This document shows positions 32,397-44,689 of a stretch of DNA of 64,000 nucleotides, one piece after another (the stretch's first letter is position 1; every line of letters begins with the position of its first letter). The translations under genes and the position numbers were made by a program. The stretch comes from Ceratotherium simum simum (Eukaryota; Chordata; Mammalia; Perissodactyla; Rhinocerotidae). The DNA lies in assembly GCF_000283155.1 (NCBI RefSeq), contig NW_004454178.1:28648740-28712739 (forward strand), written 5' to 3'. Under the pieces are notes generated by a model. That model searched no databases. It was given only the letters and a program-made list of their open reading frames with translations, and was not told the origin of the DNA.

Positions 32397-33920
32397 TTGG
32401 GCTCAATCCACACCAAGAAGACTCACAGCTTTGACTGAAAAATACCTCCAGAAGTTTAAGGGGTTTCTAGACTCAATGCGTGGACCTGTTGCTCTCTGCT
32501 CTTTGGAAGTGACAATCAGCTGAGCAAGATGCCACACCTTCCAGAAGACACAGGACGTGCCTGCCACCTGGTGTAAACTCACAGGTAAGTTCTTCCATTC
32601 CAGTGGATGTTTTCCCTGGGTGCTGCCTGGTTTGGGGCGCTACAGGAAGGTGGCAAGTTTCCTGTTGCTTTTGGGGCTCATAAAATACATTTATAAAACA
32701 CTTGTTTCCTACATTGCCCTTAATTTGCTCGTCCCTCTGGGGGCCCTTCTCCTTTATTCTCTCACGTTATATTTTTCAGTTTCACTGTTTCCATTTTTTT
32801 GCTTTTCCTCAACTTTCTCATTGGCTCATTATTTCGTGTAAAGTGCACTCTGTCTTCTGTTTCATTCTTTTTTGTCGTTGCTGTTCGAGCATTTACTGAG
32901 AGTCCAACATAGCAGTCAGCATAACCAGAGGGTTATGATATCTTGGAAATCACCCCATTTGGGGTGTCTGCTCTGATGCATGAGTGATGAGAGGGTGCAG
33001 GATGTAATGTGGTCAGGATTTGTCCATCTCCAGAGCCCCTGCTGGCTAGGACAGAGCCAGGATGATGGGTACAGGGGCAGCTGTGCTCGAGGTGGACTGT
33101 GGACTTAGACTGGAATTATGGAAAAATTAAAGTTATGGCAGAAAATCCATCCTGCACGGAAGAAGCCAAACTGTATTCCTGAAGTAAATGACCCTTCCGT
33201 GGTCCACTAGCCATTTTGATTCACCACAATCTGGTCCCCTGCCCGAGGGCGAGTGACTGCCTGCCCCGTTTGTTCCTGGTCCCATCACAGATCCACCTTG
33301 AATATGCACATTGGTCTACAATTGAGATCCTCGTGGAGGATCATGCAAGAGAGGAAGGAAAACCCTCTTTGCCCAGTCTCCCCAGGACTCGTCTCACAGT
33401 CCCCCGACCATGGTGACCATGAAAATGGTTTTCTCAAACAACCATCCTTTGATTTGTTTTCAGCAATGCTATTTAATCCATTGTGAAACGACACATGAAA
33501 TGAAGACACGCCAAAAAGAAAAAGAGGCTTAAAAACGAGCAGCACTGGGTTTTGTGAATAATTTATGAGTTAACACAGTTTTATTCATTATGTCTCCATT
33601 TTGCATAAAAATTTGGGGTTTTGGCTGACATTGCACATGTTGTCTTAATTCTTCCCTGTGATAAGTTCGCATGGCAGCTTCTCACCAGGGATCATTATGA
33701 CAATGTTTTAGGATTATGGAGGATAGAAGGAAAAATGGAAACCAACCAGCTCCCTGATGGCACAAGCACCGTGATTAAACGCAAAAGAGGACATAGGACA
33801 TTTCTCTGCAGAAAGGAATGGTCAGGAAAGCACATTGTTCCCTCTGCCTGGTCTCTGTCCCAAACACACAAGGTGGAGGGGAGGGGCTCCCGGTCTACCT
33901 TAGACAGCCATTGGCAATCG
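32397..33920. other. No gene recognised
   Basis: Unassigned sequence, pyrimidine-rich around 32690-32880. Frames are under 100 codons, except one starting at 33621 (plus) that runs into the ERE SINE and so is not a gene. Confidence 0.4.
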
Positions 33921-34232
33921 GGCTGTTTTTTTTTTGTGAGGAAGATCAGCCCTGAGCTAACATCCATGCTGATCCTCCTCTTTTTGCTGAGGAAGACCGG
34001 CTCTGAGCTAACATCTAATGCCAATCCTCCTCCTTTCTTTCCCCCAAAGCCCCAGTAGATAGTTGTACGTCATAGCTGCACATCCTTCTAGTTGCTGTAT
34101 GTAGGACGCGGCCTCAGCATGGCCAGAGAAGCAGTGCGTCGGTGCACGCCCAGGATCCGAACCTGGGCTGCCAGTAGTGGAGTGCGCGCAGTTAACCGCT
34201 AAGCCATGGGGCCAGCCCTCAGGCTGTTTTTT
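33921..34232 (-). mobile_element. ERE-type SINE with perfect target-site duplications
   Basis: The body is about 33932-34221. A T-run is followed by two ERE units ('gaggaagatcagccctgag', 'gaggaagaccggctctgag', each followed by 'ctaacatc'), then a T/C-rich spacer. It ends in the complement of the tRNA-like head including 'gttaaccgctaagccatggg'. Perfect 11-bp duplications GGCTGTTTTTT lie at 33921-33931 and 34222-34232. The well kept head and exact duplications suggest a fairly young insertion. It is SINE-derived, not a functional tRNA gene. Confidence 0.95.
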
Positions 34233-37200
34233 GATATGCTTTGTGCAATTAAAGAGAATGCCTAATTTTTTGAGTTAGGTATTCAAATTAGGAGAAAATG
34301 AGTCAGATACTGCAGAGTGGAAATCGATTCTGTATTAACCAGGTTTCCTTCCACAGCCTTTGGCGTTTGGTGGCTTCCCTGGGAGCTGGGTTGCAGTAGC
34401 AGTTAACAGTGATCGAGGGGCTTTAATGGGAAACAATTGCATTTTTACAAGGATCCCAGAGAGACAGGTATAAGTGAGGGGAGAGGTTAGAGCTAACAAA
34501 TAGTCCTGATGAAGAGGAATACGTAAGGCGGGATGGTACTCCAATCTTTCGAGGTGGATTTGATGTCTAGTTATTCCCCAGTTACTGGTGCTAAGACTAA
34601 TGAATACAGTGGACAGTAGAGGGAAAGTTCCTGCTCATTCCCAAACGTTGTCTGAGAGGAGGCAAAGACCCACCTCCGCCAGCCTGGTCCTCCCGCAGTT
34701 TCCCACCTCTCGGCTGCAGACGAAGCCAGCGCTCCCCGAGTTTGCCGATGATGTGGCTTTCCGTCCATTGCTCCTGGTTGGCAACAGTGTAGTAAATGGA
34801 CTGATTTTTTGGTCTTTTGTAAAAACGTTGAGTTAAAGCTTCGGGAAAATGCAGTGAGTTCATTTCATAGATATTAACTGCAAAGCACAGGGTTTTGTTT
34901 TCAACACTTCCATTATTTGCTTCTCGGACACAGTCGGTCCACACGAGAAGTTTGTGTTGGGTGAGCGGACAGAAGTCCATCTCATCGCCCAGGGGATCCC
35001 TCCAAATCCTGGCCATCCCCTGAGCTTATCTGCAGCCTGCATCTGCCAGATTCACAAAACTGGCCCCGACAATCCCTGGAACTGGGGGCTGGGCCTGATC
35101 CCTGCTCTTCTCGTGACAGATATAGAGTCACCCCTGTGAGCTGAGGATGAAAATGTCCGCAGCCCATAGTCCTGTCCACAGGCTCTGCTCGCTGCCTGGA
35201 CTTCCTCCTTCCTCACAGAACCACCTTAAGTCATACCTGGGAGAGTTGCCGAAAATGGTGAATTCATCCCACCCCCCCACCCACTGTGAGTAACAATCAT
35301 GTAAGACCTTTGTACGGGACCAATTAAAAAATAACCTGAGTTATAGTTCAGAAAGGCTCACTGCGTGGAGGGGAGACTGAATGTTGTGCTCATGATTTAT
35401 TTAAGAATAAGTCTGCTCCCGCAAAATAACAATAACATCAGTTCTGCCTGTAAACCTAGACTGGATCCTGGAGGCAAGCAATGACATTAAATGTGGTGTT
35501 TATCATTTACAGCTTTTTTTATTGAAGACGTTTTATATTGCATCTTAACACATCTATGGGCCCTCACATGCTTTTCGTCACTATTATTTTGCCACTTTTT
35601 GACATCTGCACTGACAGATTGGGCATAATTTAAAATCCCTGATGATGTTTGTATTCTCTCCAGGTCCAGGTGGCCTCCTCGCCCATTTAGACAAATGGTT
35701 TCAGCCTGTTGCCGGTGGCTGGGGAGGGGATCGCCATTGGCGTGGCACACATTGGGGACAGTCTCAACCTGGCAGCGTGATCAACAGAGAAATTGGATAA
35801 ATAGATGATCAGACACTCACCTGTGAGCCTCGAGGTCAGATGCAAGGAGTTAACCCCAGGAATCACCAGAGTGGACCTTGGCTGACTGGGCCGCAGGGCC
35901 GTAACGGCTGCTGCCGGGGACACTTGGACGAGCTTGTCTGTTGGGTTCATTTCTGGGTTTGCCCACCAGTAGGGGGGCAGCCACTGCTGCACGAGGAGAA
36001 CAATTTCCCCAGACAACCCCAGGGAGGTGCGTCTGAGCCTCACTTGATGGAAACAACGTAGAAAACATCCCGTAGGAGAGAAATACGTCAAAATGACAAT
36101 TCCTGGGAGAAGCAGAGAGCTGCAGAAATAAATTTCAAAATTGCAAATTCTTGAGAATTGGGCACAGTTTATTTTGTTCTGTCTGCTTTTTCCTTGTCAA
36201 GTCCACAGACCATATAAGCACATAATCTGAAAATCTGTCAGTGGAATTTAAAACGTTCTCTGTTTCTTCACTGGCCTAGTGCTCTGGACTAGTTTACATG
36301 CTTCTTTGGATGAAAAACAGTACGACCTGGTGCTGCTTGGGGTCTCGGTGAGAACCCTCTCAGGGTGGCCTGGGCTGGGCCAGCAGAAGCACCACAATGT
36401 GCCTAGAAACAGCAGAGGAGGTCCGGGCGTCCCCTCGTGGAGGGGCTGGGGGTGCAGACGGGAGAGGGCCCCCCAACAGGAGGCCCAGCCCTTGCAGGCT
36501 GTCTGCGTGACCTGGGTGATGGGAGCAATGACGGCAGAGCCTGGTGCATTCAGTGCTGGGGGTCAACATCACAGCCGCTGTGACTCGTGCCCGGTGCCCT
36601 GGGAGGTGCGTCAGGTGCAAGGGACCTCACGTGTTCAAGGTGCCACCCGGAAAGCCCCAGATTCACGGAGTTAGGAAGACCCCCCAGGGCTTAGGGAGTG
36701 TGACATCGGGGGATGGGTGAGACAGGGAGAATGCAGGTGGATTGTCACAGCCTGTGGGGTCACCTGGCTATAAGTGCAGTGTGCAATCTGATAAAGATGC
36801 AGGCTGATCCAGCAGATCTGGCCCGTCTTTCTGGTGGAGGCACAAAGGTGACGTTAAAGGGGGTTTAATGTGGGTTAGTGGGGAAAGAAGGACATTTCCT
36901 GTGCAAACACGAGGAGCAGAGTCACAACAGGAGAACGAGAGGGACATGTTCCTGGATGAGCTGTCAGGCTGCCTGGAGCTGGGGCGACAGGTAACTCACG
37001 GGGGAGCAGTCAGATCATAAAAGGCCTGAAGAGCCCTGCAGTGGAGCCAGCGGGGGGCCTGCGGCTGAATGGAGGGAGGTCCCTGCTGGGCTCCCAGCAG
37101 AAATGGTGCTAAGGTGTCATCCACAGCGCGGTGGAGTGAGGGAGGCGGTGCATCTGTCCGGGACCAGGAGAAGCTGGGCTTGCTGAAACCGGAATTTGTA

Positions 37201-38499
37201 ACCGGTTCCCTCCTTCGATCCAATCACCAGAAAATGGTGCCTGAGTTGGGGAATCCATAGCTGTGAGTTCTCCCGACATGCTCCCTGTCTTCTCAATCCT
37301 TTTGATTTTTCTTACTTTTTAACCCTCATTTTGTTTACTTTTATTCACTTAATCTTACTGTACTGGATGTATTTCTGAAAGTAGCTTGAAATCCATAATG
37401 ACATGGGTTTTAAAGACATGAAAAGTATTTTAATTTACAGAGTAAAAACTGGAGTATTTGTATTTCCTCGGTGCAGGAGGAATAAAAGGAGTACAGGTTG
37501 GAAACGGCTCAGACAGGAGGTGGTGATGTGGGAAGACCATCTAGAAGGAAGCCTGGCCCGTGACGCTGACAGCAGAGACGAGGGCGAGGACCGAGGGGGT
37601 CACCGTCAACTTCCCAGGGACGCGCCCCGCCTTCCCTGGAGTGACTATGGCTGGTGTCCATAGCCGTCCCTGCAGCCCCACAACCAGGGGAGATGTGAGG
37701 GTTAGACAGGGGGCACATGCTCCCTCAATGTGGCCCCAAATGGATTCCAGGTATTAAGACATTGGGGTTGGTCTCTGCCTTCCTGTGACATCCTCGGGGT
37801 CCCCTGAGCTCCACCACACCTCACTGACTTGCCCACATGAGTGCCTCCATTCTTAATGGGGTGGGAACACACACAGGGAACTAACCTGCCCCACACTGTC
37901 GATCTTCACCCCATGTGTCCCTGTTGCCCCGAGTAGATGCAACCAGCACACGCAGCCCTCACTTGCAGCAGCAGATCTGTGCAGGTAACACTCTGCCCTG
38001 CCCGAGTTGAGGAGGGACCTTGCGAGGAGACAGCACCTCGGATGACCTCTGTGCCCTAACACCCCCTGACTGCTCCTTTTCAGCTCTGGGGAGCCGCTTG
38101 AAGGGATAATTTTTAAGTAAACAGAGGTAAGGCTTGCTGACACATCAGATATTGGGGAAGAAAGCAGGGAATACAACTGAGCACAACTCCTCAATTTCTA
38201 GCCAGGGAAACCAGCAGGAAGACATGGGGACAGTGACAGAACTAGCTGGTTTTGAAGGACAGCACCTTTACAGAAAGAGGTATAAGAAATTTAAGATGAA
38301 ATGAGAACTTTCTGCTAGGAAAAAACACCTGAAGTGAAGCACTGTCGCTCATGGGAGGGTGAGAGGTAAGAGATGAGATGAGAAAATATAAACGGGCCGA
38401 GGGCTAAAGAGGGACTCACCAGAGCCTTGGAGAAGCAGAGGGCACAAGGTCAAGCAGATTAAATGGGACAAGCATGATGGAAGGACCAGAGGGAAGAAT
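34233..38499. other. Unique-looking intergenic block
   Basis: No gene or young repeat was recognised over 4.2 kb. GC is higher at 36340-36680 and 37560-37720, and a C-run lies near 35271-35283. Frames of up to 139 codons (34597-35016, minus) have opposing frames and no recognisable domain. Confidence 0.45.
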
Positions 38500-38516
38500 A
38501 GAAAATCTGGGGTTCA

Positions 38517-39626
38517 GAAATAAACCCACACATCTATGGACAGCTAATCTTTGACAAAGGAGCCAAGAACATACAATGGGGAAAAGAAAGTCTCTTCAAC
38601 AAATGGTGTTGGGAAAACTGGATAGCCACATTTAAAAAAATGAAAGTAGACCCTTACCTTACACCATACACAAAAATTAACTCCAAATGGATTAAAGACT
38701 TGAATGTAAGACCTGAAACTGTGAAACTTCTAGAAGAAAACATAGGCAGTACGCTCTTCGACATCGGTCTTAGCAACATCTTTTCAAACACCGTGTCTGA
38801 TCGGGCAAGAGAAACAATAGAAAAAATAAACAAATGGGACTACATCAAACTAAAAAGCTTCTGCACAGCAAAGGAAACCATCAACAAAACGAAAAGACAA
38901 CCTAACAATTGGGAGAAGATATTTTCAAACCATACATCGGATAAGGGCTTAATCTCCAAAATATATAAAGAAGTCATGCATCTCAACAACAAAAAAACTA
39001 CCAACCCAATTAAAAAATGGGCAAAAGACCTGAACAGACATTTCTCCAAAGAAGATATACAGATGGCCAACAGACACATGAAAAGATCTTCAAAATCACT
39101 AACTATCAGGGAAATGCAAATCAAAACTACAATGAGATATCACCTCACGCCTGTCAGAACGGCTATAATTAACAAGACAGGAAACAACATGTGTTGGAGA
39201 GGATGTGGAGAGAAGGGAACTCTCATACACGGCTGGTGGGAGTGCAAACTGGTGCAGCCACTATGGAAAACTGTATGGAGATTCCTCAAAAAATCAAGGA
39301 TAGAACTACCATATGATCCAGCTATTCCACTGCTGGGTATTTATCCAAAGGACTTGAAAACACCAATTTGTAAAGGTACATGCACCTCTGTGTTCATTGC
39401 AGCGTTATTCACAATAGCCAAGACTTGGAAGCAACCTAAGTGCCCATCAAGGGACGAATGGATAAAGAAGATATGGTATATATACACAATGGAATACTAC
39501 TCAGCCACAAGAAACGATGAAATCCAGCCATTTGTGACAACATGGATGGACATTGAGGGTATAATGCAAAGTGAAATAAGTCAGAGGGAGAAGGTCAAAT
39601 ACCATATGATTTCCTTCATTAAGTAG
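38517..39626 (+). pseudogene. L1 ORF2 protein, C-terminal 369 codons only
   Basis: This is the tail of the L1 retrotransposon ORF2 protein, which in full copies has an N-terminal endonuclease, a reverse transcriptase and a cysteine-rich C terminus. Only the C-terminal portion is here. The frame is open from the truncation point; the first Met is at 38640 but has no reason to be a true start. The 'KWCWENW' motif lies just before that Met. The C-terminal cysteine motif C-x3-C-x7-H-x4-C is complete, at residues 185, 189, 197 and 202 counted from that Met (DNA from 39192). A conserved 'YTMEYYSA' stretch follows at about residues 281-288. Without the catalytic domains it has no expected enzymatic function. 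It is annotated as a retrotransposon remnant, not a host gene. Confidence 0.95.
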
Positions 39627-39684
39627 TAGACAATAACAACAATAAACAAACACATAGGGACAGAGATTGGATTGGTGGTTGCCC

Positions 39685-39711
39685 GGGGGGGGGGGGAGGG
39701 GGGTGAAGGGG
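39685..39711 (+). other. G-tract in the L1 3' UTR, potential G-quadruplex
   Basis: Twelve Gs, then A, six Gs, T, a single G, AA and four Gs. Mammalian L1 3' UTRs commonly contain such polypurine G-rich tracts. The run length may be affected by sequencing error. Confidence 0.7.
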
Positions 39712-39887
39712 ATGGTTTGGCACATGTGTGTGGTGATGGGTTGTAGTTAGTGTTTTGGTGGTGAACATGATGTAATCTGTGCAGAAGTGGAGGTGTAGTG
39801 ATGTACACATTAAATTTTTACAATGTTGTAAACCAATGTTACTGCAATAAACAAAAAATTAAAAAAAAAAAAAGAAAATCTGTGGTT

Positions 39888-40530
39888 GTGGAACACTCAA
39901 GTCAGAGAGTAGAAGTAAAGGGTAAAATAATTAAACTGTAGATCTTTAACTGAGAATTGATTTTTCAATTAATTATGCTTCAATTAGCATTAGAAAATGA
40001 AGAAAATGGAGAGAAAAAACAGGTAGGCCCCGATTGCACTAATACCGTCTGTGAATTGCCTCTCTGAGAGGACGCTCTTGGCGAGGGAGCGGGGGCATGG
40101 AGGTGGGGCGGGGCCAGGTGGGGCTGGGACGTGTGTGACTTTGGGTGAATTCAGGGGAACTCGAGGAGAGTGAAGGCAGACTTCTCGACTGAATGAAATG
40201 AACCGAGACTGTGAGTTCTGTCCTAATGAGGAGAAAGGGCTCCGGTTGAGAGGTGCTGGTGAGGACTGGGAGCAGGAGGGCTCTGCACTTCTCTCTATCT
40301 CCCTGAGGGTCCATCCCGCCACCCCAATTTCCCAGTGCTCTCAAACTGGCACCAGAAGTTAAGTTTGGGTCTCTAGAGTGTTAAAGAGGTGACTTAAAGC
40401 CAGAAAAGGAAAACTTCAGCACTCTCTTCTCATTTGGGATGTTCTGACTTGAAAAGTTCAGCAAAAATGGCTAAATGCAGACTTTGGATTAGAATTTTCC
40501 TTTATGTGGTATGTAAATAAATAACAAGTT
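39888..40530. other. No gene recognised
   Basis: About 640 bp of mixed sequence to the right of the young L1. The minus-strand frames around 39990-40344 (110 and 101 codons) overlap each other in different frames and have no recognisable domain. Confidence 0.4.
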
Positions 40531-40534
40531 CTTT

Positions 40535-40800
40535 AAGCCCTAAATATGTGCCAGGAACTGCATTAAATGTTTTATATTCATTATCTCATTTATTTTTTCA
40601 TAATATTTCAATAATTTAAAAGAGTAAAATTAGTATCAATAGTAGCCATTATGTGTTGGAAATTGACAGTGAGACGGTGCTGCACCACGTTTTGCTTAGA
40701 TAATCTCATGCATTTCTTACAGCAGTCATAGGAGACACATATTGTGTTTCATTTATTTTAAAGATGAAGAACAATGTTTTTGCTAAGCAAATCAATTCTG
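40535..40800 (-). repeat. MIR-related remnants (one or two copies)
   Basis: 'ccctaaatatgtgccaggaactgcattaaatg' (split over 40538-40569) and 'attatctcatttatt' follow the complement of the MIR 3' part. A second similar run follows at about 40660-40790 ('gataatctcatgcatttcttacagcagtcatagg'). Both are diverged, so they could be two MIRs or one with a duplicated part. Confidence 0.55.
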
Positions 40801-40804
40801 TAAA

Positions 40805-42390
40805 TATATGTATTTAAGGTAATGATAGAATAGACTGCTTCAAACTCTTTAGAAACTATTATTTGTCAAAAAAATTTACCAAGATAATTTCAAATTTTAG
40901 TGGAGCAATTAAGAACTCCCAAACTATTTTGAAAGTGGAAAACTTTTTTTTATTCTTACCATGTTTAATTTTTCACTTTCCTCTTTCTTTCTGCTGGAGA
41001 AACATTTAGCCGATAGTTACGAGGAGGGTTAACTTGTCAGGAGAGGGTGAAAAATCTCACCTTCCTTGATGTTTGTCAAAGAGAAGTTCAACTAGCATGG
41101 AGACACCGTGATGGTGGGCTGTGGGCATCTGCATACGGCTGTGCAGGCGGACACTAGGATGATGGGCTGTGGGTGTCTGTGCAGGTGAACAGCAGGATGG
41201 TGGGTGTGGATGGCTGCAGATGGCCATGCAGGTCACAACTGCTCCTCCAGATTCCAGCTCTGAGGGAACTTCCCAAACCTCTCCATGTCCAGCTGACCAC
41301 GGAGAGTAGTGAGCTCCTGAGAGGACCACAGCCTTCCCACAGACAGAATCTGCCGAAACCACGTCGTCTGGCTCCCATTTGATGACGTCTCTCCACGGTG
41401 CAGACACTTGGAAGCCAAAGGGCCCCTGGACTCAGTGCTTTAGGGCAGGAGGAGCCCACACCCCCAGTCCAGTTTTCCCTGATCGTTCATCACTCTGCTG
41501 GGGTCAGCAGTCTGGTATCTCCCTCCTGTTACCCTACGTGCTCAAATGCAGCATGGGTTCATTTCTTTATAGAAAGACAAAGTCTAGATTTTATGATCTT
41601 TAAACTAGACTATTCTGCAGATAATTTGAATACATTTACTGTAATTAGAATTTCAAATTAGTAATAACTGTTTCTGGGAAGTGTGAATTTTCTACAGTGT
41701 AAAAGAGTCTAGGTATTAATGTGAGAAAAAGTTTTCAAAGCATTGGTTTCAGAATTGATTGAAATTATATTTTACTGAAAGGACTTGTGTGACATTGAAA
41801 GTCTGGTAACCAATGGTCTGTGTTTGGTGTGGTTATACTTTCTGTTTCTGAGTGTGTTATTTAGAGATGGTAAATATTTTTGCACTGCTTGCCCTAGAAA
41901 TCCAATAGGAAAGCTGTCATGATGGAGACTATTGATCCAGCCCCCTGGAGGCCAGCGGGTACGGCAAGTCACACAGACCTGAAGACATGTTTCCAATTTA
42001 CCAGCTGGCAGCAAACACAGGAAGCCCAGAAACCAGCCATGGTAATTCAAACAGCAGTAAAAGACACATAATGAATATTAAATAAAAATAAGAGAAAGAC
42101 AAACACATGTCAAATGAATCTTTATCATGCACAGACATCACCCCCTCAAAGCACTGGGCCATGAAAAAGGCCCAGAATTAATGAAAATGTCAGCCTCTTA
42201 TTCATACAGGGAATTACTGAGTTACCTTCAGAACTATGTGATATTTAAACTAGAAAATAAATATAATTTTTGAGAAATAACAATAATGTGCCACAGTTGG
42301 TGAGGGAATTGCATATTGACAGGTCTAAATGAATAAGGTGCTACCTTCTTGGAGTCTTTTCACTAAATGCTGACATGGGACTATATTTTC
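40805..42390. other. No gene recognised
   Basis: Mixed sequence. A stretch at 41100-41215 contains near-duplicate segments ('gatggtgggctgtgggcatctgc', 'gatgatgggctgtgggtgtctgtgc', 'gatggtgggtgtggatggc') spaced about 45-60 bp apart, suggesting a degraded three-copy tandem repeat. Frames are under 120 codons and unsupported. Confidence 0.4.
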
Positions 42391-42394
42391 TCCA

Positions 42395-42575
42395 ATGTTA
42401 GCTCATCCCATCCCCACAGCAACCCTGTGAGGTTTATTACTGTTATTATTATTATTATTATTATTACCACCACCACCATCCTCATCATTTTCCAGATGTT
42501 TAACATGAGGGAGCATGAAGTCGTGTCCTTCCTAGAGTCATCCAGCTGGTAGAGCTAGGATTTGCATTCGATCTC
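42395..42575 (-). repeat. MIR SINE with an internal TTA microsatellite
   Basis: 'cccacagcaaccctgtgagg' on the left and 'ttttccagatgtttaacatgaggg...gagtcatccagctggtagagc' on the right fit the complement of MIR. In the middle is a run of TTA triplets (42434-42466) followed by CCA triplets (42467-42480). In ordinary MIRs the same place holds a few such triplets, so this is a local expansion. Confidence 0.75.
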
Positions 42576-42579
42576 TAGT

Positions 42580-44688
42580 CAACTATTTATCTTTGTGAAA
42601 ATCATTATTTTTTGTATATCAGAAGTTCAGGCAGATTACAAGGAAGGTCACAGTCCGCACACACCTCTCCGAGCAGAGGTGGGGCACACGGTTTGCTTCT
42701 TTCCCAGTTACCCTCCCTGGAGCCCTAGAGTAAGTGCCCCATGATCATGCTTTATGGTCTGAGAACCAGCAAAGCTCCATGAGACTCGTACAGTGGACAC
42801 CAGGCAATCGCTGCTGACGATCAACAAGCCTGTCTTGCAGCATAAATAAAACAGGATTCAAAGTAAAGAAAAAATATTTTAGTTTGCTTAATGCATGGAG
42901 GACATAGGCTACAGAGGAACAAAATACAGTTGGAAAGTGGATTTGGTAAATCGCCGCAGATGTCCTTGACAAGCAGCCCTGGGTGTTGACCTTGCTTTCT
43001 TGTCATTAATCAGCCCCCCTGCTGGGATCACGATGTGTGGTGGCCTTGGTCCTTCAATCACAAAACCTCAGCTCTTTTGAAAATTCCGGCTTGATGATCC
43101 ACAGTGTTCACTCTACAAAACAAAACTGTTTCTTGAGCCTTTCAACCAAAACATTCTGCATTTAACTTGTGTGTTAATATTTTGGTGGAAAGTGTTTTCA
43201 TTTTGAACGTGTATTGTGGCATGAATCTCTGAGTATCTTAGGGGACAGATATTAGACCGACCATGAATTTGGGTTCAGAAGCTCCCCCAACCCTAAGGGA
43301 GGTGTAACCACACATGGACGAGGGTCAGGTTATCAGTGGTGGTGCACACGCTGGGGGCACAGACATGGAATCTGACCATCTGTGAGCGACTGCTGGCTAC
43401 CACACTGTACGGCGATAGTCCATGATCTCACATTAGCAGAGCCAAAATTCATAAATGTGAGCATATTATAACGTGTGCTAGCAAAAGTTCTAAAACATGT
43501 AACTTTTCTGTGAATACGTAGCCATTCATTGTATGGTACCTGTCAAAAAGAAGAGAGAGAGAGATTTTCAAATCTTGCTCTTCATTTCTCAAAGAAAGCT
43601 ACATTGCATACAAAAAATACAAATTCATGTTCTTCCCTGGATTCTTAACATGTAACATTTTCATACTCAAATAGGTGTGTCAGCAAGACAAATCAGTAAT
43701 TTTCTATGAAATTACTGCTTAAAAGTCTAATTGCCCTTTTCATGCATGCTCTGTAAATTTGTTCACAGGTGCAGTGCATGTGTAGTGTTTTAATTTACTC
43801 ACTGTGAAAACGTCCCCACAACGATGGCATTTGAGATGTTTTCAACATGAATCTTGAACAGATGTCTGTATTATTCTAATGAGGATCAGAGAGCCATCTA
43901 TAGAAGAAGCCAAAAATTAAAAATGTCTGTTATGAAAGCACATTTGCTGGTGAATCGTTGTGTGGAAAAAGTGTGATTTGTAAACACTAACTCTTCTGGA
44001 CTCTGAGAAATATGTAGATCAAATTTTGCTTAGCTGCAGACATAACACAGCAAATAATCTAACTGTTGACTTCTTCACATAAAAATGCCTGCCTGTGTGT
44101 GTGTGAGCGTCTGTGTGTGTCTGTGTGCAAGTGCGTGTGTGAGCAGGCGTGCAGCTTCATGTAAAGACTGTGGATGGATACAAACCTGTCAGGCTCACGG
44201 ATGACATCTCTTACACATCCTGGTAAGTGGGCTTTCCTTTAAATGTTGATTTCAACTCAACACTGCTCTGCTGCCCAGGATACACAGTGCCTTGCTCTTG
44301 CCTAAACAGAGAAAATTAAATCAAGAAGGATGGGAGAAATTCCAAACCTAGTGACACTTGAGGGGAGAAGGAACAAACCATGGTAACTTGAGGACTTGGT
44401 TCTTTGACCATATGCTTTCAGTCTGAAGACAAAGGTAAACAAACCTTGAGGGCTTCTGAGTTGCGTTGATTTTCATAGATAGATGGATATACCAACCCTG
44501 AAACTACTGTGTGAGGTTTGTGGTACTGTGCAAATAAGGAAATGTAGCAAATTTGTGGGAGCCAATTTCCATATATAATGAGAGAGACACAAGCGTGGAA
44601 GGGTGGGTGTTTTAAGCTACTAATTTTTGTCGCCCTTTGTTACCTAGCAATAGATAACTGACACATATCTTAGAGAGACAGGCCAACA
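42580..44688. other. AT-rich intergenic sequence, no gene recognised
   Basis: Contains a short GA run (43548-43563) and a GT-rich tract at 44093-44152. No long frame and no repeat family I can name. Confidence 0.4.
44093..44152. repeat. GT-rich microsatellite
   Basis: Imperfect TG repeats with CTG, GAGCG and CAAG interruptions over about 60 bp. Confidence 0.85.
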
Positions 44689-44689
44689 A

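Larger units (their letters stand above)
38500..39887 (+). mobile_element. Young 5'-truncated L1 with target-site duplications
   Basis: The inserted part is 38515-39872. Direct repeats of 15 bp flank it (38500-38514 and 39873-39887), differing at one base: AGAAAATCTGgGGTT against AGAAAATCTGtGGTT. The insert starts inside ORF2 and keeps an open frame to the ORF2 stop at 39624-39626. It continues into a 3' UTR with a poly-G tract (39685-39711) and ends in AATAAA-containing sequence and an A-tail at about 39857-39872. An open frame, a good A-tail and near-perfect duplications point to a recent lineage-level insertion. It lacks the promoter, ORF1, endonuclease and reverse-transcriptase domains, so it cannot move by itself. 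Confidence 0.96.

Noticed and set aside
34100..34221. tRNA gene on the minus strand
   Set aside because: The tRNA-like sequence is the head of an ERE SINE with an A-tail and target-site duplications, so it is SINE-derived and not a functional tRNA.
38840..39124. 94-codon minus-strand frame
   Set aside because: Antisense shadow of the open L1 ORF2 tail.
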